Assembly: GCA_030549175.1 (NCBI GenBank)
Contig: JAUKUA010000005.1
Span: forward strand, 1,302,001-1,366,000
Source: Lasiosphaeris hirsuta
Taxonomy: Eukaryota; Ascomycota; Sordariomycetes; Sordariales; Lasiosphaeriaceae
Reading direction: 5' to 3'
DNA: 64,000 nucleotides
Under the pieces are notes generated by a model that saw nothing but the letters and a program-made list of their open reading frames with translations, made no database searches and was not told the DNA's origin. A program made the translations under genes and the position numbers. Position 1 is the first letter of the stretch, and the number at the start of each line of letters is the position of its first letter. Of the stretch, positions 11,289-22,680 are shown one piece after another.

Positions 11289-12237
11289 TCACATGACAAT
11301 ACAGCAGCCCTCGAGCTTCCGAAAGATCTTCGGCAGCAACTTCCCAACCAACTCCCCAACTTCGTCCTGCTGCTGCGGCTGCTGGTGGTGCTGCTGCTGG
11401 CCCGGATACCCTCCTCCAGGGTTGTACCCGCCCTGATAACCCTGAGGCTGTTGAGGGAGCGGCGGCGCATGGTCAACACGACCTCCCGTGAGGTCGATGT
11501 ACATGCGGCCGGCGTTCTCCTCAGTCGCATAGCTCAGGCCCAACTCGCGGCAGACCTCCTCAACTTTGGGCTTGACCTTTTGGACATGACCCACGGAGTG
11601 GTTGCCCTTGCCGACGATAACGTGCAAGTGCTTCTGTCCGCGGGCTTGGGCATCGCGAATGCGCGCTTCGAGAATATCATCGGCCTCCTCGGCAAACTGG
11701 CCGTGTAGATCGATGGTGTCTTCAGCGACGCGACCCGGCGCATTATTCTCACGGAATATGTACTCGGAGGCCTGCCTGTTGTAGGCGTCCTTCTGCTTCT
11801 GATGGCGTTTGCCTGGGGTGAGGTCAGGGTGGCAGTTTTCACTTGAGTCAAGGGATGGGATATGCCTCAGATTTACCTTCATCCGAGAGTGACTTCGCGC
11901 CGGCACCATCACCGCGCCCATACGCCTCATGAGCCTGTCATGAAAACGGGTACAAGTCAGCCACGAGTTCATCTGCGCATGAGATGAGATGCCGTGACTG
12001 GGAGGCACAATACGCACCCTGTCAAAGCACGACTTCATCTTGGCGGCCTCGGACCGGGCCAGATCGCGTAGGCGATCATATTCAACCTCAGAGTCGTTGC
12101 TGGCGCTGTGGTTGAAGGCTGCATAACACGGGCAGTAAGCATAAGCCGGGGGCTACACCTCGAAGCAGCGTTACATCGCAGCCGAGTAAGGAACTGGACC
12201 TACCACGGCTGCCCATCTGGACCGCGGCGGTTGCCAT
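11289..12237 (-). CDS. Smr-domain protein with DUF1771 and a C-terminal CaaX box
   Basis: Four exons, 12204-12237, 12018-12118, 11877-11934 and 11289-11812, give 238 residues with all phases consistent. A DUF1771-like helix (about residues 14-75, from YDRLRDLARSEAAKMK through the EKRHQKQKDAY-type region) precedes the Smr domain (about 88-165). The Smr domain shows the TIDLHGQ motif and the HVIVGKGNHS loop, which are the nucleic-acid-binding and nuclease motifs of the family; yeast Cue2 is a ribosome-associated relative. A Gln/Pro/Gly-rich linker follows (PQQPQGYQGGYNPGGGY). The last residues are GCCIVM. CIVM fits a CaaX prenylation box with methionine, which favours farnesyl, and the adjacent Cys could be palmitoylated. 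I therefore infer membrane attachment, unusual for an RNA-directed Smr protein. Confidence 0.88.
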
Positions 12238-13146
12238 GATGTCTTATTCGACGTCACAAGGGCTGTAGCTCAGTTGCTGGGTACGCAGTACTCTTGAGCC
12301 TCAGGGACCGCGAGGCAGTTGGCCAATTCGCGCGTTTCACAAACTCGTGGGCACAAAATCACAAAACGCGGTCACAGAATCGCGGCTGGAATCCTGTCGC
12401 AATACACTACTCCAGAGCAGAGACATGGATGTGATGTGTTGGCGCACCGCAGCGCCAAGCTCTGCTTGGCCAATGGAACCTCAGAAGTCTGCTAGGCTGC
12501 AAGCCCCTCTGGGAGATCAACATGTGGCTGCAGGAACCGCGTGGTGTGGGGATTAATTAACCGCCTTGCTTTCAGCTCTCAGGGGCTGTAGATGCAGTTC
12601 ACAAAGCTTGGCCATCGACGATGAGGGGCGATTCAGCGCACATTGTGGGCATCACACAAGACATTAACACGCCGCCTCGCCGCTTCGAGGAAACTCGAGC
12701 TTGACAGTGGCACAGTGGCTTCGAAATCGGAAGGCCGGCATGCCCAAAGGATACTAGGATGAACACCGCAGGTCGTGTGGTCGTCTCGTGGCGGCGAAGG
12801 GAGGGGGCTCGCCACATGGAAGACCCATTCGCAACTCTGAATCCCCTTTGCTTCACGTTCCTTCCCGTTGATCGCTGTTGCCATGAGATCTTGCCGGACA
12901 CAGCAAAAAAGAAAGGGACGAAGGTGTAGGGATCGCGTTGCCTACCATGCCATGTGCCCCCTTGAATTTATAGCATCCAAAGTGGAATTCTGGCTTAGCA
13001 GTTAGTTGCGCCTCGGTCGGCTTGCCCGTTGTCTTGGACGGCGGCTGGTGTGAGTTTTTTTTTTGTTTTTTTTTCTTCTTCAGTCAGTTACCGACATGTT
13101 CTCAAAATGTCCACTGACCGGTCAAATTTATTACCCGTCAGCGTAG

Positions 13147-13149
<3 letters not shown>

Positions 13150-13187
<38 letters not shown>
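13150..13187. repeat. Homopolymer run of 38 T (A on the minus strand)
   Basis: Thirty-eight consecutive T residues are followed directly by CAG. It is by far the longest homopolymer in the window. It could be a slipped microsatellite or the A-tail of a retroposed copy on the minus strand, but I see no target-site duplication or element body. Confidence 0.9.
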
Positions 13188-14319
13188 CAGATGTCCAAAT
13201 ACAGCAAATATGCCACAGGGTTGACAGGTTGTCAGACATGGTAACGGTCACCTTGCATTTGAGGGCCACCCTGCTGCAGACGCAATCACCCCATTCAGGG
13301 ATCGTCAGATTTGAAATGTTGATGACAGCCATGGGATCCAGAACCTATATACCCAAATTATCGACGGAGAGTTTCAACAAGACTGTTCCCAAGGATACTG
13401 GTGAATACTACTAGATACGTGTAGTGTGTCCTTTCATGTCTTAGACTCCGCCCTCAATTGTTGGTAAACAAGGCGAGCTTGTGCCAGATGTGAGTGAGGT
13501 TGTCTTGATCTGTTCAAATCTCACCATTCCCGCCGCAGTGTAATTTGTGGCAGCCCCATCCAAAGCGCCCAAGACACGTGGGAAATGGCGCAAGCGGCAA
13601 GGCCTGGTTGTTCGAGAAGCCATCGTCAAGTCCGCTAGTCTCTTCAAACTAGTGTAGGTAGGGGGGCACATGTGGGATTTCGCGTGCGCTGTGGGCGAGC
13701 GGGAGACAAAACAAAGAAACGCGATTTCCAGGCATTTGGGGAGTGCTGTGGGGTTAGCCAAGGGGGAAATTCCCTGCACGTCCTTTTCCTGCAAGAATGG
13801 GTTGTACGGGAAGCCATATGATTCGGCATTATGCATGTTGAGATGGAATTTCAGAACTAGACGGGGGTGCAACGCTTCGAATAAATCCAGCAGGGGACGA
13901 ACCCCTGTGTCGCCGGGTCTCTCATCGTCAATAGTTTCTGCTGAGAGGCGGAGTTTTTCAACCTAGCGTTGCTCGTTCCTGAACTTGCCGTCGATGTGCT
14001 TTTCGGGGCCCCAAATCTCGATTCATGACGGCCGCGCAGCTGTCGGGCACCGTCGGCGACTCTGTTGTAAGTTTTCGTAGTGGTGATGTCGAATAGGTAT
14101 AAGATACTCACTCATTAAAGTCATAACCAATCTCATCTCAAGGTGAATCACGGAAGGAGAAACAGAACAGAGACATATGTCGATCACATGAACGGGGGCG
14201 CCAAGATGTCGAAAAGACGGGCAGTCCAGGGATCTCCCCTTGCCCCTTCCGTCATTCTCCCTCACCCACAGATTACGAGTGGACGGCACAAAATAGCATC
14301 GACAAGGCGGTTTGCGATG

Positions 14320-14338
14320 CTGCACTGCCGCAGTGCAG
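14320..14338. repeat. Perfect inverted repeat, 8-bp arms
   Basis: CTGCACTG at 14320-14327 and CAGTGCAG at 14331-14338 are separated by CCG. A related GTAGTGCAGCGCAGCAT sequence follows about 90 bp downstream. It could be a protein-binding palindrome or chance; no terminator or tRNA feature is present. Confidence 0.6.
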
Positions 14339-16532
14339 TTGGGCAAAATGTAATCCGGAAACGAATACTAAAGCATGCCAGCTTCCAGATTGTGCGATTG
14401 AGTCGTTGCAAATTAGGACTGCCGTAGTGCAGCGCAGCATCACCTTAACTTCGCAGGCCTAGGGCTGCATAGAAGGAAGCATCCCGGCTAATTGAACCAG
14501 CGTTTCAAAGACTGCATGGAGGCTTTTTACACTGAATTTTTGAGGTACACGGATGACGGTCGAAACTGCCCGGATTCCAGAAGGTTAAACAACAAGAAGT
14601 GAGAAAGTTGGTTGTCACATCTCAGACTGTAACGACGAGCGGGTATTTGGGCTGCTCAGCAGCCACCAAGGCATGAAGGTCGGAAATCCAGGGGGCTTGC
14701 GTGCTTCCCAGGCCCCGTGGAAGGTTGCATTCTTGAAAAGGGGTTTTTGTTGCGGCTGTGTAATGTGCGGGACCCTTTCCTTGCTACCTGAAAGGTAGCG
14801 TTGCTTTTTATGTTGTCATGATGGCGATTCAGTCAGACACCGCTAAGGACGGGGCCTGGGAGAGCGCTGGGAGAGGTATCGAAGCGGCCATGTCTATCGG
14901 CGACATGCTGATGTGAGGTAGCACTGGGTGCCTGACTATTTCTCGCCAATGATAAGTCGGGACGGGTCGTGCAGCTGGCCGACATTTGGTTCCCTGCTAC
15001 CACTGGATGCTGCGTAGATGCGGACCGAGAGTGCTAGCTGAAGTTATGGGACCCAGGAATTGGGGTCCATGGAAAGGAAGGGGCTCTCGCATTTTACATC
15101 TAACCGAAACAGAATCAGGCTGTCGACGCCGGAATCCGGCAATAAACGCGTAGGCCGTCAACAGCGCTCTGCGACAGTGGTCTGCCGGCAAAATGCGAGG
15201 AAGGCTTTGTCTGAGCTTGTGGATATGATCGTCTCGGCCTCTGCGCACCGATCGGTAGGTGTGGCCTCGGGCGACCCGGCTTGCGCAAGAAGGCTGGTAG
15301 TGGCAGCCGAGAGGTGGGACAGCTTCTGAGTGGGATGCTGTCGATCTGTCGACTGCTGTCTGCAGGACCCCCCTCTACGGATTACGCTGTGCCGTCCCAC
15401 TGTCACTAATATCTCGCTCGCCTGCTTCCCGGCCAGATACGTGCCTGCGTGCCTTGACAGAACGACCGCTGATACGTTAGAAACATTGGACGACGCTGCT
15501 GTTGTGAGCCCAGGTCAGGGCCCTGGCCGCTCCCAGATCTGCGGTGATTCGGCCGTGATGTTACGCCCCTTTACTCAGCTCTGGCGGGGCGCTATGTCGA
15601 CCATTCGGCAGTGAGATCAACACAGCACGATGATGCAAAGTGCTCTCTTCTCACTCCAATCGAAGGCGGGCGAATGGTGACACGGCAGCCGTGCTGACCA
15701 CAGGCGTCGATGGATTACATGGGGGGCGGTGGTGCGAAGGACGCAGGCCTTATAGAAGCGCTTCCTGTCCTTGGACGCTCACGACGCCGTGGAGGCCAGG
15801 TGAATCCATCCAGCAGAGCTCTCGACAGCTCTTAGTATCACAGCCATGGTTCGCTGAGGCATCGGCTAATGAGAGCCGTCGACCGCTAGCAAACGAACCT
15901 CAGGAACCGTGGACGGGCAGTCAGTTACAGGGGATGTAGTGTAGAATTTGGCCGTCGCTGTGGACATTGGGAGATACGGGAGACACCTGAAACTTGGGGT
16001 AGTCTCTCTCGAGGTTCTCCGTGGGGTGAAATCGGTCGTGCACCGCGGGTGGGCAGGGCGGGAGCTCGACTCATAGTAGGCTGGGTGGGCTGGGAAACAT
16101 CGACGAGAGTGCATGTCGGAGAGCACGGGAGGCAGGGCGTTAGGTGTGTGAAAAGGGCGGCGCTGCAGTGATTGCTCTCCGTGAACAGACGATGTCCGGG
16201 CCCTGGACGCTCGGGCAGGGAATCCTGGTAGCTCCACTTATTGAGAGATTCGAAAAATATGATTAGCCAACGCTGTTCTGGGACCTCTCCTGCCTCCGCA
16301 TTCCTCACATTAACCCTCTATCCTCCTTTTCCTCGACTTCTGCCCGTTCACACCTCCCCCGATTGAGAGAGAGCAGCAAGCCAAAATCTTCCTGCTTCTC
16401 AACGGCTCGCAGCAATCATTTGCGGCCGTGGCCTTATCTTTTGCATCGTAGTTTTCCTTCCCTATTGTCTATTGCGTCCTCGCTCGCATTCGGCCGCCAA
16501 TTGAGGTTTCGGAACATTTCGGTCAAGAACAA

Positions 16533-16831
16533 GTGAGTTTATTGTCTACCTATTCAGCGCCCCGAGCCTCGAAACCCCAATAGCGACCTGCCCCGTCCCG
16601 TGGCATGTTCGAACTCTCCGTGGCGAGCAAAAAGATCTGCCCCATCAAGATGCACCAGACTCGCGCAATGTGTAGTCCGTGCGTTTCATGATGCTGCGGT
16701 CATTTGAATTGTGTATTGCGACTGCGCGAAACCAGCTTTTGGTAGACGCCGAGAGGGGGCTGGGGGCCAGGAGTTCCCAGTCAACTCGACCGATCGCGAC
16801 CCATCTCAACTAACGCGTCTTTTATCACTAG
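16533..16831 (+). other. Probable 5' UTR intron of gna-1
   Basis: A GTGAGT donor at 16533 and a CACTAG acceptor ending at 16831, with an AACTAAC branch site about 20 nt before it, bound 299 nt that end 68 nt before the gna-1 ATG. The splice signals are strong, but nothing on either side is coding, so the assignment rests on signal quality and position. Confidence 0.55.
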
Positions 16832-16899
16832 GACTCTCGCAACGACCTAATCGGCGAAGCTTACCATATCACAACTCCTCACGACAACAGGCCGCCAAG

Positions 16900-18156
16900 A
16901 TGGGTTGCGGAATGAGCACGGAGGAGAAGGAGGGAAAGGCCCGGAACGAGGAGATCGAGAACCAGCTGAAGAGGGATCGCATGCAACAACGCAATGAGAT
17001 CAAGATGCTACTCCTGGGTACGTGAATGTTCAAGGAGCCTAGCATGTCGACACAAACGAGTTGGATCCGTAATTTGGATAGGTCTCGGGGCTAACAATTG
17101 GATTCAGGTGCTGGTGAATCCGGAAAGTCGACTATCTTGAAACAGATGAAGCTTATCCACGAGGGCGGCTATTCGCGCGATGAGCGGGAATCATTCAAGG
17201 AGATTATCTTCAGCAACACGGTTCAGTCGATGCGCGTCATTCTCGAGGCGATGGAGTCACTCGAGCTCCCGCTTTCCGACGCCCGAATGGAGTACCACGT
17301 CCAGACCATCTTCATGCAGCCCGCTCAGATCGAAGGGGATGTCCTGCCGCCTGAGGTTGGCGGTGCCATTGAGGCTTTGTGGAGGGACGGCGGTGTACAG
17401 AGCTGCTTCAAGCGGTCGAGGGAATACCAATTGAACGACTCCGCACGATAGTATGGCTTCACATTTCCGCGTTGGCGTTGAGGGGTTTGCTGACAAATTC
17501 ATAGCTACTTCGATAACATCCAGCGTATCGCCGCCCCCGACTACATGCCCAACGACCAGGATGTTCTGCGATCTCGTGTTAAGACGACTGGTATCACCGA
17601 GACGACCTTCATCATCGGCGACCTCACATATCGCATGTTCGATGTTGGTGGTCAGCGATCGGAACGGAAGAAGTGGATCCACTGCTTCGAAAATGTCACA
17701 ACTATCCTATTTCTCGTCGCTATTTCCGAGTACGACCAATTGCTCTTCGAAGACGAGACGGTCAACCGTATGCAGGAAGCGCTCACACTATTCGACTCTA
17801 TCTGCAATTCGAGATGGTTCATCAAGACGTCGATCATTCTCTTCCTCAACAAGATTGATCGGTTTAAGGAGAAGCTGCCTGTCAGCCCGATGAAAAACTA
17901 CTTCCCCGACTATGAGGGTGGTGACGACTATGCGGCAGCATGCGACTACATTCTCAACCGCTTTGTGAGCCTGAACCAGCACGAGACCAAGCAGATCTAC
18001 ACACATTTCACCTGCGCGACGGACACAACACAAATCCGTTTCGTCATGGCAGCAGTAAATGGTAAGTCGGAAAAACACGTTCTCAGCGGGTACCCTTGCT
18101 AACAAGCCCCAGATATTATCATTCAAGAGAACCTGCGTCTTTGCGGTTTGATCTAA
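16900..18156 (+). CDS. gna-1: Group I heterotrimeric G protein alpha subunit (GNA-1 type)
   Basis: Four exons, 16900-17017, 17108-17450, 17505-18061 and 18113-18156, give 353 residues, the usual length. The start MGCGMS provides the N-myristoylation glycine and palmitoylation cysteine. The P-loop GAGESGKS (about 40-47) is split by intron 1. Further landmarks are RSRVKTTG (arginine finger and switch I), DVGGQ (switch II), FLNKID and TCATDT (guanine recognition). The end CGLI is a Gi-type C-terminus with the cysteine at position -4. The sequence is nearly the same as Sordariomycete GNA-1 proteins, so I expect the same role at the plasma membrane: signalling from pheromone and nutrient receptors to adenylyl cyclase, hyphal growth, mating and conidiation. 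The final coding exon encodes only about 14 residues. Confidence 0.97.
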
Positions 18157-20246
18157 GCGATCGAATCGCTCCATCGGTCTCGAGTCTAGATCCGAGGGCC
18201 GAATCTCTCTGGCTGAGTTTGATGGTGATGGTTAATGACAGCCTACGTCGGGACTCGAAGTTATGGAGCGGCCAAAATGCCGACGATCCGCCATCCCTTG
18301 TTTCTACCGCCTCCGTACTTCCTCGATATTCCAAATTGGGAGATGAGGCAAGCACAACTTTACCGTTGGCCAGCTCGGGCTTTTGCTTGGCAGAGCCTAG
18401 AGGGCATCCGGGGAAGAAATATGCATCTCGAGAAGTATCGGCAAGGGGGTTAAATATTTTGTTTAATTATGAGTCTTTTGTTTCGTCTTGTTTATTGCGT
18501 CTTGTATGAAACTTTTCTTTCACTTTTTTTTCTCAAGCACAGTGGCATGGAAGGCCCTTCCCTCCGAGCTTGACGATATGGCGGCGTAAGAGCTGGTTTT
18601 GCCAATTCTTTTTACTTACGAGAGGGGAGGAAGAGGAGGGCCAAGATAGCGTGGCGGTGAATTGTGTTGGGTGAGAGGGAGAAAGCAATGTTTTACTCGG
18701 TCGGGAAAGCATATACCACAGCAGGGTTCCTTTTTCTCGTTAGGAGCAACGGTGGTCCTAAAGGTCCAAACGGTTTGGATTTGTCTATAACAGTACCCAA
18801 TATTGACAAAAATTTGGATTTAGAGGAACCCCCGGTTAAAGGCGGCCTTAGCGTGAGGGTCCCCCTCGAAAGCACGCACACACAATCTCCTTGACTCGAT
18901 GGGGTTTCATGTTTCATTCTGTGTTGTGGCTTGTTTGCCTGGTAGACTGAAGTCTGCTCATCTCATATGCGCCTGGTTGGGTATGGCTGGAGGGTAATGA
19001 ACCAAAATGTTAGGTTGATGATTTTCTCGAACATATCAATCGTTTCAAGGTCAAGAGGTGTAAGATGTGGATTTGCGGATCGCTAAGATGGGGTTGTCTT
19101 GCGAGAGATGGGACGATGGGTGGTGGTACCCCTGGCCGGTGATCTGAGTGAGAACAGACTGTGTTGTGATCTAATCTGGGGGTTGATCCTGGTCCTTGGG
19201 TCGTGACGATTGAGGGGTTCGTGGGAGGTAAAACATTTCAGACACAGACCCTAGCTTTTTTTTCAGATGGGGTGAGTTGACTGGGGAGGGCTTTTGTTTT
19301 GGGGAGTTATGGGAACTGGGATTTATTTGGTGGGCAACTGATTGACATGTTTTGAGCGGAAAATAGGGAGGCGGATTGTAATCTCAAATCGTACCACTTT
19401 TGGTGGGTTGTTTGCTTCCATCTCCAAACTATTCCATACAAAGCTGCTAAATAGCCAAGCCCCCCAACCACGGCCCTGAAGCCTGGCTATGAACAGGAGA
19501 CAGACCCGCATGCACATGCAATCTTTTCCCTTTGGCCCTTTCCATCTTCATGACTCTCTTGCTCTGCTCTGTACGGATACAGTCTAACTACGTACCTAGC
19601 CAGAGAGGAAGGCAAGTCCACTGAAATATATCAGCTCTTACTACCTTCCTGCGCCCACAACCTCCCCCTTCAGCCAGATCCTTCGCCCCAGTCACCCGTC
19701 CGTTCATTCAAAAGAATCGTTGGTTCCCAAAGGCAACCATCGAGACAGAAAGAAGAAAATCCAGGCGGACAATAAAAAGTACTAAGTTGGTTTTGAGTTT
19801 TCAGGAGCCCTGATGTTCTGCAGGCTCCCGAGGTGGTCCAGCATGTCGAGAGGAGCGAGAGACGTAATGTCCTGCGGACCAAAACTAGGAGAAAAGTCCG
19901 AGAGCCCAATCCGGGGCGGAAGAAGGATACAATGAAAGAGAAAATATGTGGGGTATCGCTTTGCAATCCATGCCGATGAGAAAAGTGAAAATCTGACAGA
20001 AAATAAAATAAGGGATGCTTGCTCGGGTCCAGCGGGGGGAAAGGAGCCACTCTATTCCAGTGGGAGGGCCAAATGAAAGTGGCATATCGGGTTTGCTGTA
20101 GTAAAAATGATCGGAGAACACAACCCTTGGATAGAGCTAAGGCCGTCGTCCAATTGGGGGTCTATCGCGGAGAAAGATTTCACCGCCGCTCTCAAGGAAG
20201 GGGTCGTTGGTAAATCGGCGAGGTAGGATGCCAAAGTCCGGCCTCC
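18157..20246. other. Region downstream of gna-1
   Basis: About 2.1 kb between convergent genes. The proximal 400 bp is T-rich and probably gna-1 3' UTR. I see no ORF with protein-like features; the rest presumably contains the 3' UTR of the minus-strand gene stopping at 20247. Confidence 0.45.
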
Positions 20247-21589
20247 TCAAGCAGCGGAATCGTCACCCATAACCGACTGACCAGGAACCTCTTGGTGACT
20301 GGTCATCTCCTCGTACTCAGCTATTTGTAGCGCCAGCTGTTTCGCTGTGATGTCGATTAAGATAAGCTGCCGCTGTGCTTTGTCGGCCGCGCGCACTTCG
20401 CCCATTGCTCTGTTCACCATCCCCTGCAGCAACGGGTTGCTGGTCAGCAGTCCAGCGTGAGGCATGCCGCCCAGAGGCGGCCCCGGTGCAGGGCCCATCA
20501 AGCTATGGGGCGTGGCAAAGCGATAGCTCGTATCAGCGGGGAGGCTAGAACTGCTTGCTGGCATGATGGATGGGTGTTGCTGGACAGCCTGTGGGTTGCG
20601 TGTTTCTGCAGAGGCTGGGTCAGCATACACTTCATCTGGAGCGATAAGGGAGCAAACGAACCGTGAAAACTGCATCTAGCACCGCTAGCGTTGAACCAGC
20701 AGTTGGCACAACTTCCACACATCTGGCCGTCGACCACCACACAGCTTACCCAGGGGCCATGTCCCTTGTGGCAGTTCTTGCAGGGAACGCGCGCGGGTTC
20801 ACCAGCAATGTGCGCAAATAAAGCCTCGACGTTGCTCCTACGCCCAAGGTTAAGAACCTGCTCGGGCCGGCGCTGTTGGGCATGACGGTGGCCGGGCTCG
20901 CGCGCCAGCCTCTTGGCCAACGCGCTCTCGATGTTGAGACCATCGTAGCCCGACTCCTGGGCGAGCTGCTGGGTGGTCTTGATGAGCTGGGGGTCCATAG
21001 ACGACTGCTGGCCGCCCTGCTGCAGGTGGGGGATGCCCATCTGGGCCTGGGGCTGTTGGTGCGGGTGGCCGTGCCCGAGGCCCTGCTGCAGATCGTGGTG
21101 CTGGTCGTCGACGCCGTGTTGGGAGCTGGGGCCTCCGATACCGCCGTTGGCCAGGATGTTGGCGGCGGTGGTGAGGTCCACGTGGGTAGCGAGGCCCTGG
21201 GCACCAGCGGTGGGATCGTCGTCTTCCATATCGGCCTCGGCCTCTTCCTCGTCCTCAGCGTGTCCGTCAGCGGTCATGTCGGCGTCCATCACGGCAGCGG
21301 CGGCGGCAGCGGCATAGGCCTCAGCGCCCATGCGGCCGGTGGGATCGTCGTATAGACTGGGGTCCTGGTTCGGGTCGTGCTGCTTGATGTCGTGATCTTC
21401 GTGGACTAGGTGCTGTTGGTGCTGTTGGTGCTGCTGGTGTTGGTGCTGGGCGTGTGAGGCCAAGGCGTCGTGAGCGGCGAGCTGGGCTGCGGCTTGACGC
21501 CCCGGGCGGGCGCGTGCCGGGGTGGCCGGCTTCGTCACCTTGCTCGGTCCCGGTCGGCCGCGCGGGGGGCGGGCGAGGGAGGATTTCAT
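20247..21589 (-). CDS. DUF3716 domain protein, glutamine/histidine-rich
   Basis: Two exons, 20662-21589 and 20247-20605, give 428 residues; the intron is 56 nt with a CTGCAG acceptor. The ATG at 21589 (MKSSLARPPRGRPGP) is the first in the open frame, although the frame is open further upstream without an ATG. The N-terminus is basic with AT-hook-like GRP motifs. It is followed by a Gln/His tract (about 46-60), an alanine run (about 92-99) and an acidic patch (about 110-127). At about 250-310 lies the cysteine-rich DUF3716 module (CKNCHKGHGPW, CVVVDGQMCGSCANCWFNASG), which looks metal-binding and is known only from filamentous fungi. The C-terminal exon has a helix, RQLILIDITAKQLALQIAEYEE. A nuclear regulatory role is plausible but unproven. 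Confidence 0.82.
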
Positions 21590-22680
21590 ACTCGTGCCCA
21601 ACAAAGTTGCAGAATCCGGGCGCCGTGTGGTGGAGTTAGCGATGGGCTTGGGTGTCGAGAGAGCTTCAGCAGCTGTCGTCAGCTGGTTGATTGAAGGCTC
21701 AGCAAAGTCGGCCAGGACGCGTTGGGCGGTGTGTGTGCAGTTTGGTGCCGAAAAGGGCGGGAAAGTCGAAAAGCTTGACGAAATGCCGGCCCATTGACGA
21801 ATCACACACCTGGCCAGTGCGCTACTACCCCGCCTGACTAATCAGCGTCACTGCACTTCGTCCCCGTCACCGTCATATACCGAGCGTCACCTTGGTCTGG
21901 GCCTTGTGGCCGTTTGTGTCGCAAACACTAGAATCAAGAGTTGCAAGATAAAATTAGGTGTGCGTGGCATCTCAGCTCGTCTGGCTGCCTCTCTTGACTC
22001 ATTTGCCTCATTTCCCCTCCCAGAGGCCGAGGCACTTAGCGCCGGGCATCTCTCTCGTTTGCCTTGACCGAGTCCGCTGAATCCTCTTTTCGGATCGGGT
22101 GGTGCTGGAAATGGGTATCGGTGCTTGTCTAGTTGCAGAAAACAGCCTTTGTAGACCGGCGGTTTTACGGGTTACCTAACCCCCTCTCCTCATCCCTCCA
22201 AGTCCCCTCCCCCTCCCCCTCGATCGGTAGATTTCCTGGAACCTGTGGCGGGCTTCCCGAGGGGTTCATGCCGTTCGGTCAAGCGATTGGGCTAGTGCCT
22301 ACCCCTCGCCCAATCATGGCTTGAGCCTCTTCCAACCTCTCTCCAGCTCCCCCATCACGTTGCTCCTGCCGGCTCCTGCACCAGCACTCAGGACATAAAT
22401 CTGTCTGTAGACTGATACAACACGTATAATATACCTGTGAGGGCGTTGCTTTCATCATGCAGACTTCCGTCCCAGCCGACCGGCCGATCGGGTAAGCATA
22501 GAAATAATATGTCAAGACTGCTCTTGCCACCATCATCGACGCTCTCTTTGAATCATTCAACACCCGCCTCTTCGTCGTGTTTCTGAAAACCTGGCCGTTG
22601 TTCATATGCTTTTGTGCACAATTCACAACGGTATCTATCGAGAAAAATACCTTGAAAGTTAGGCCAGTGGGCACGGCACC
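21590..22680. promoter_or_regulatory. Divergent intergenic region, DUF3716 / DUF4419 genes
   Basis: About 1.1 kb between two divergent start codons. The left part is open in the DUF3716 frame for about 210 nt without an ATG, so it may be 5' UTR or an unrecognised upstream exon. No other element stands out. Confidence 0.4.

Larger units (their letters stand above)
12238..16532. other. Long gene-poor region upstream of gna-1
   Basis: I find no supported gene in about 4.3 kb. Open frames are short and none has recognisable motifs. The region holds a run of 38 T at 13150-13187, other T tracts near 13056-13075, and a perfect 8-bp palindrome at 14320-14338. Part is presumably the promoter and regulatory region of the G-alpha gene; the left edge is the promoter of the Smr gene. 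Confidence 0.45.

Noticed and set aside
11000..11530. 176-codon minus-strand ORF overlapping the Smr gene end
   Set aside because: It is the alternate frame of the Smr coding exon; the Smr frame has the domain motifs and a proper stop.
13056..13190. Intron-like GTGAG-T-tract-CAG arrangements
   Set aside because: The T tracts followed by CAG mimic acceptors, but there is no coding sequence on either side to support splicing.
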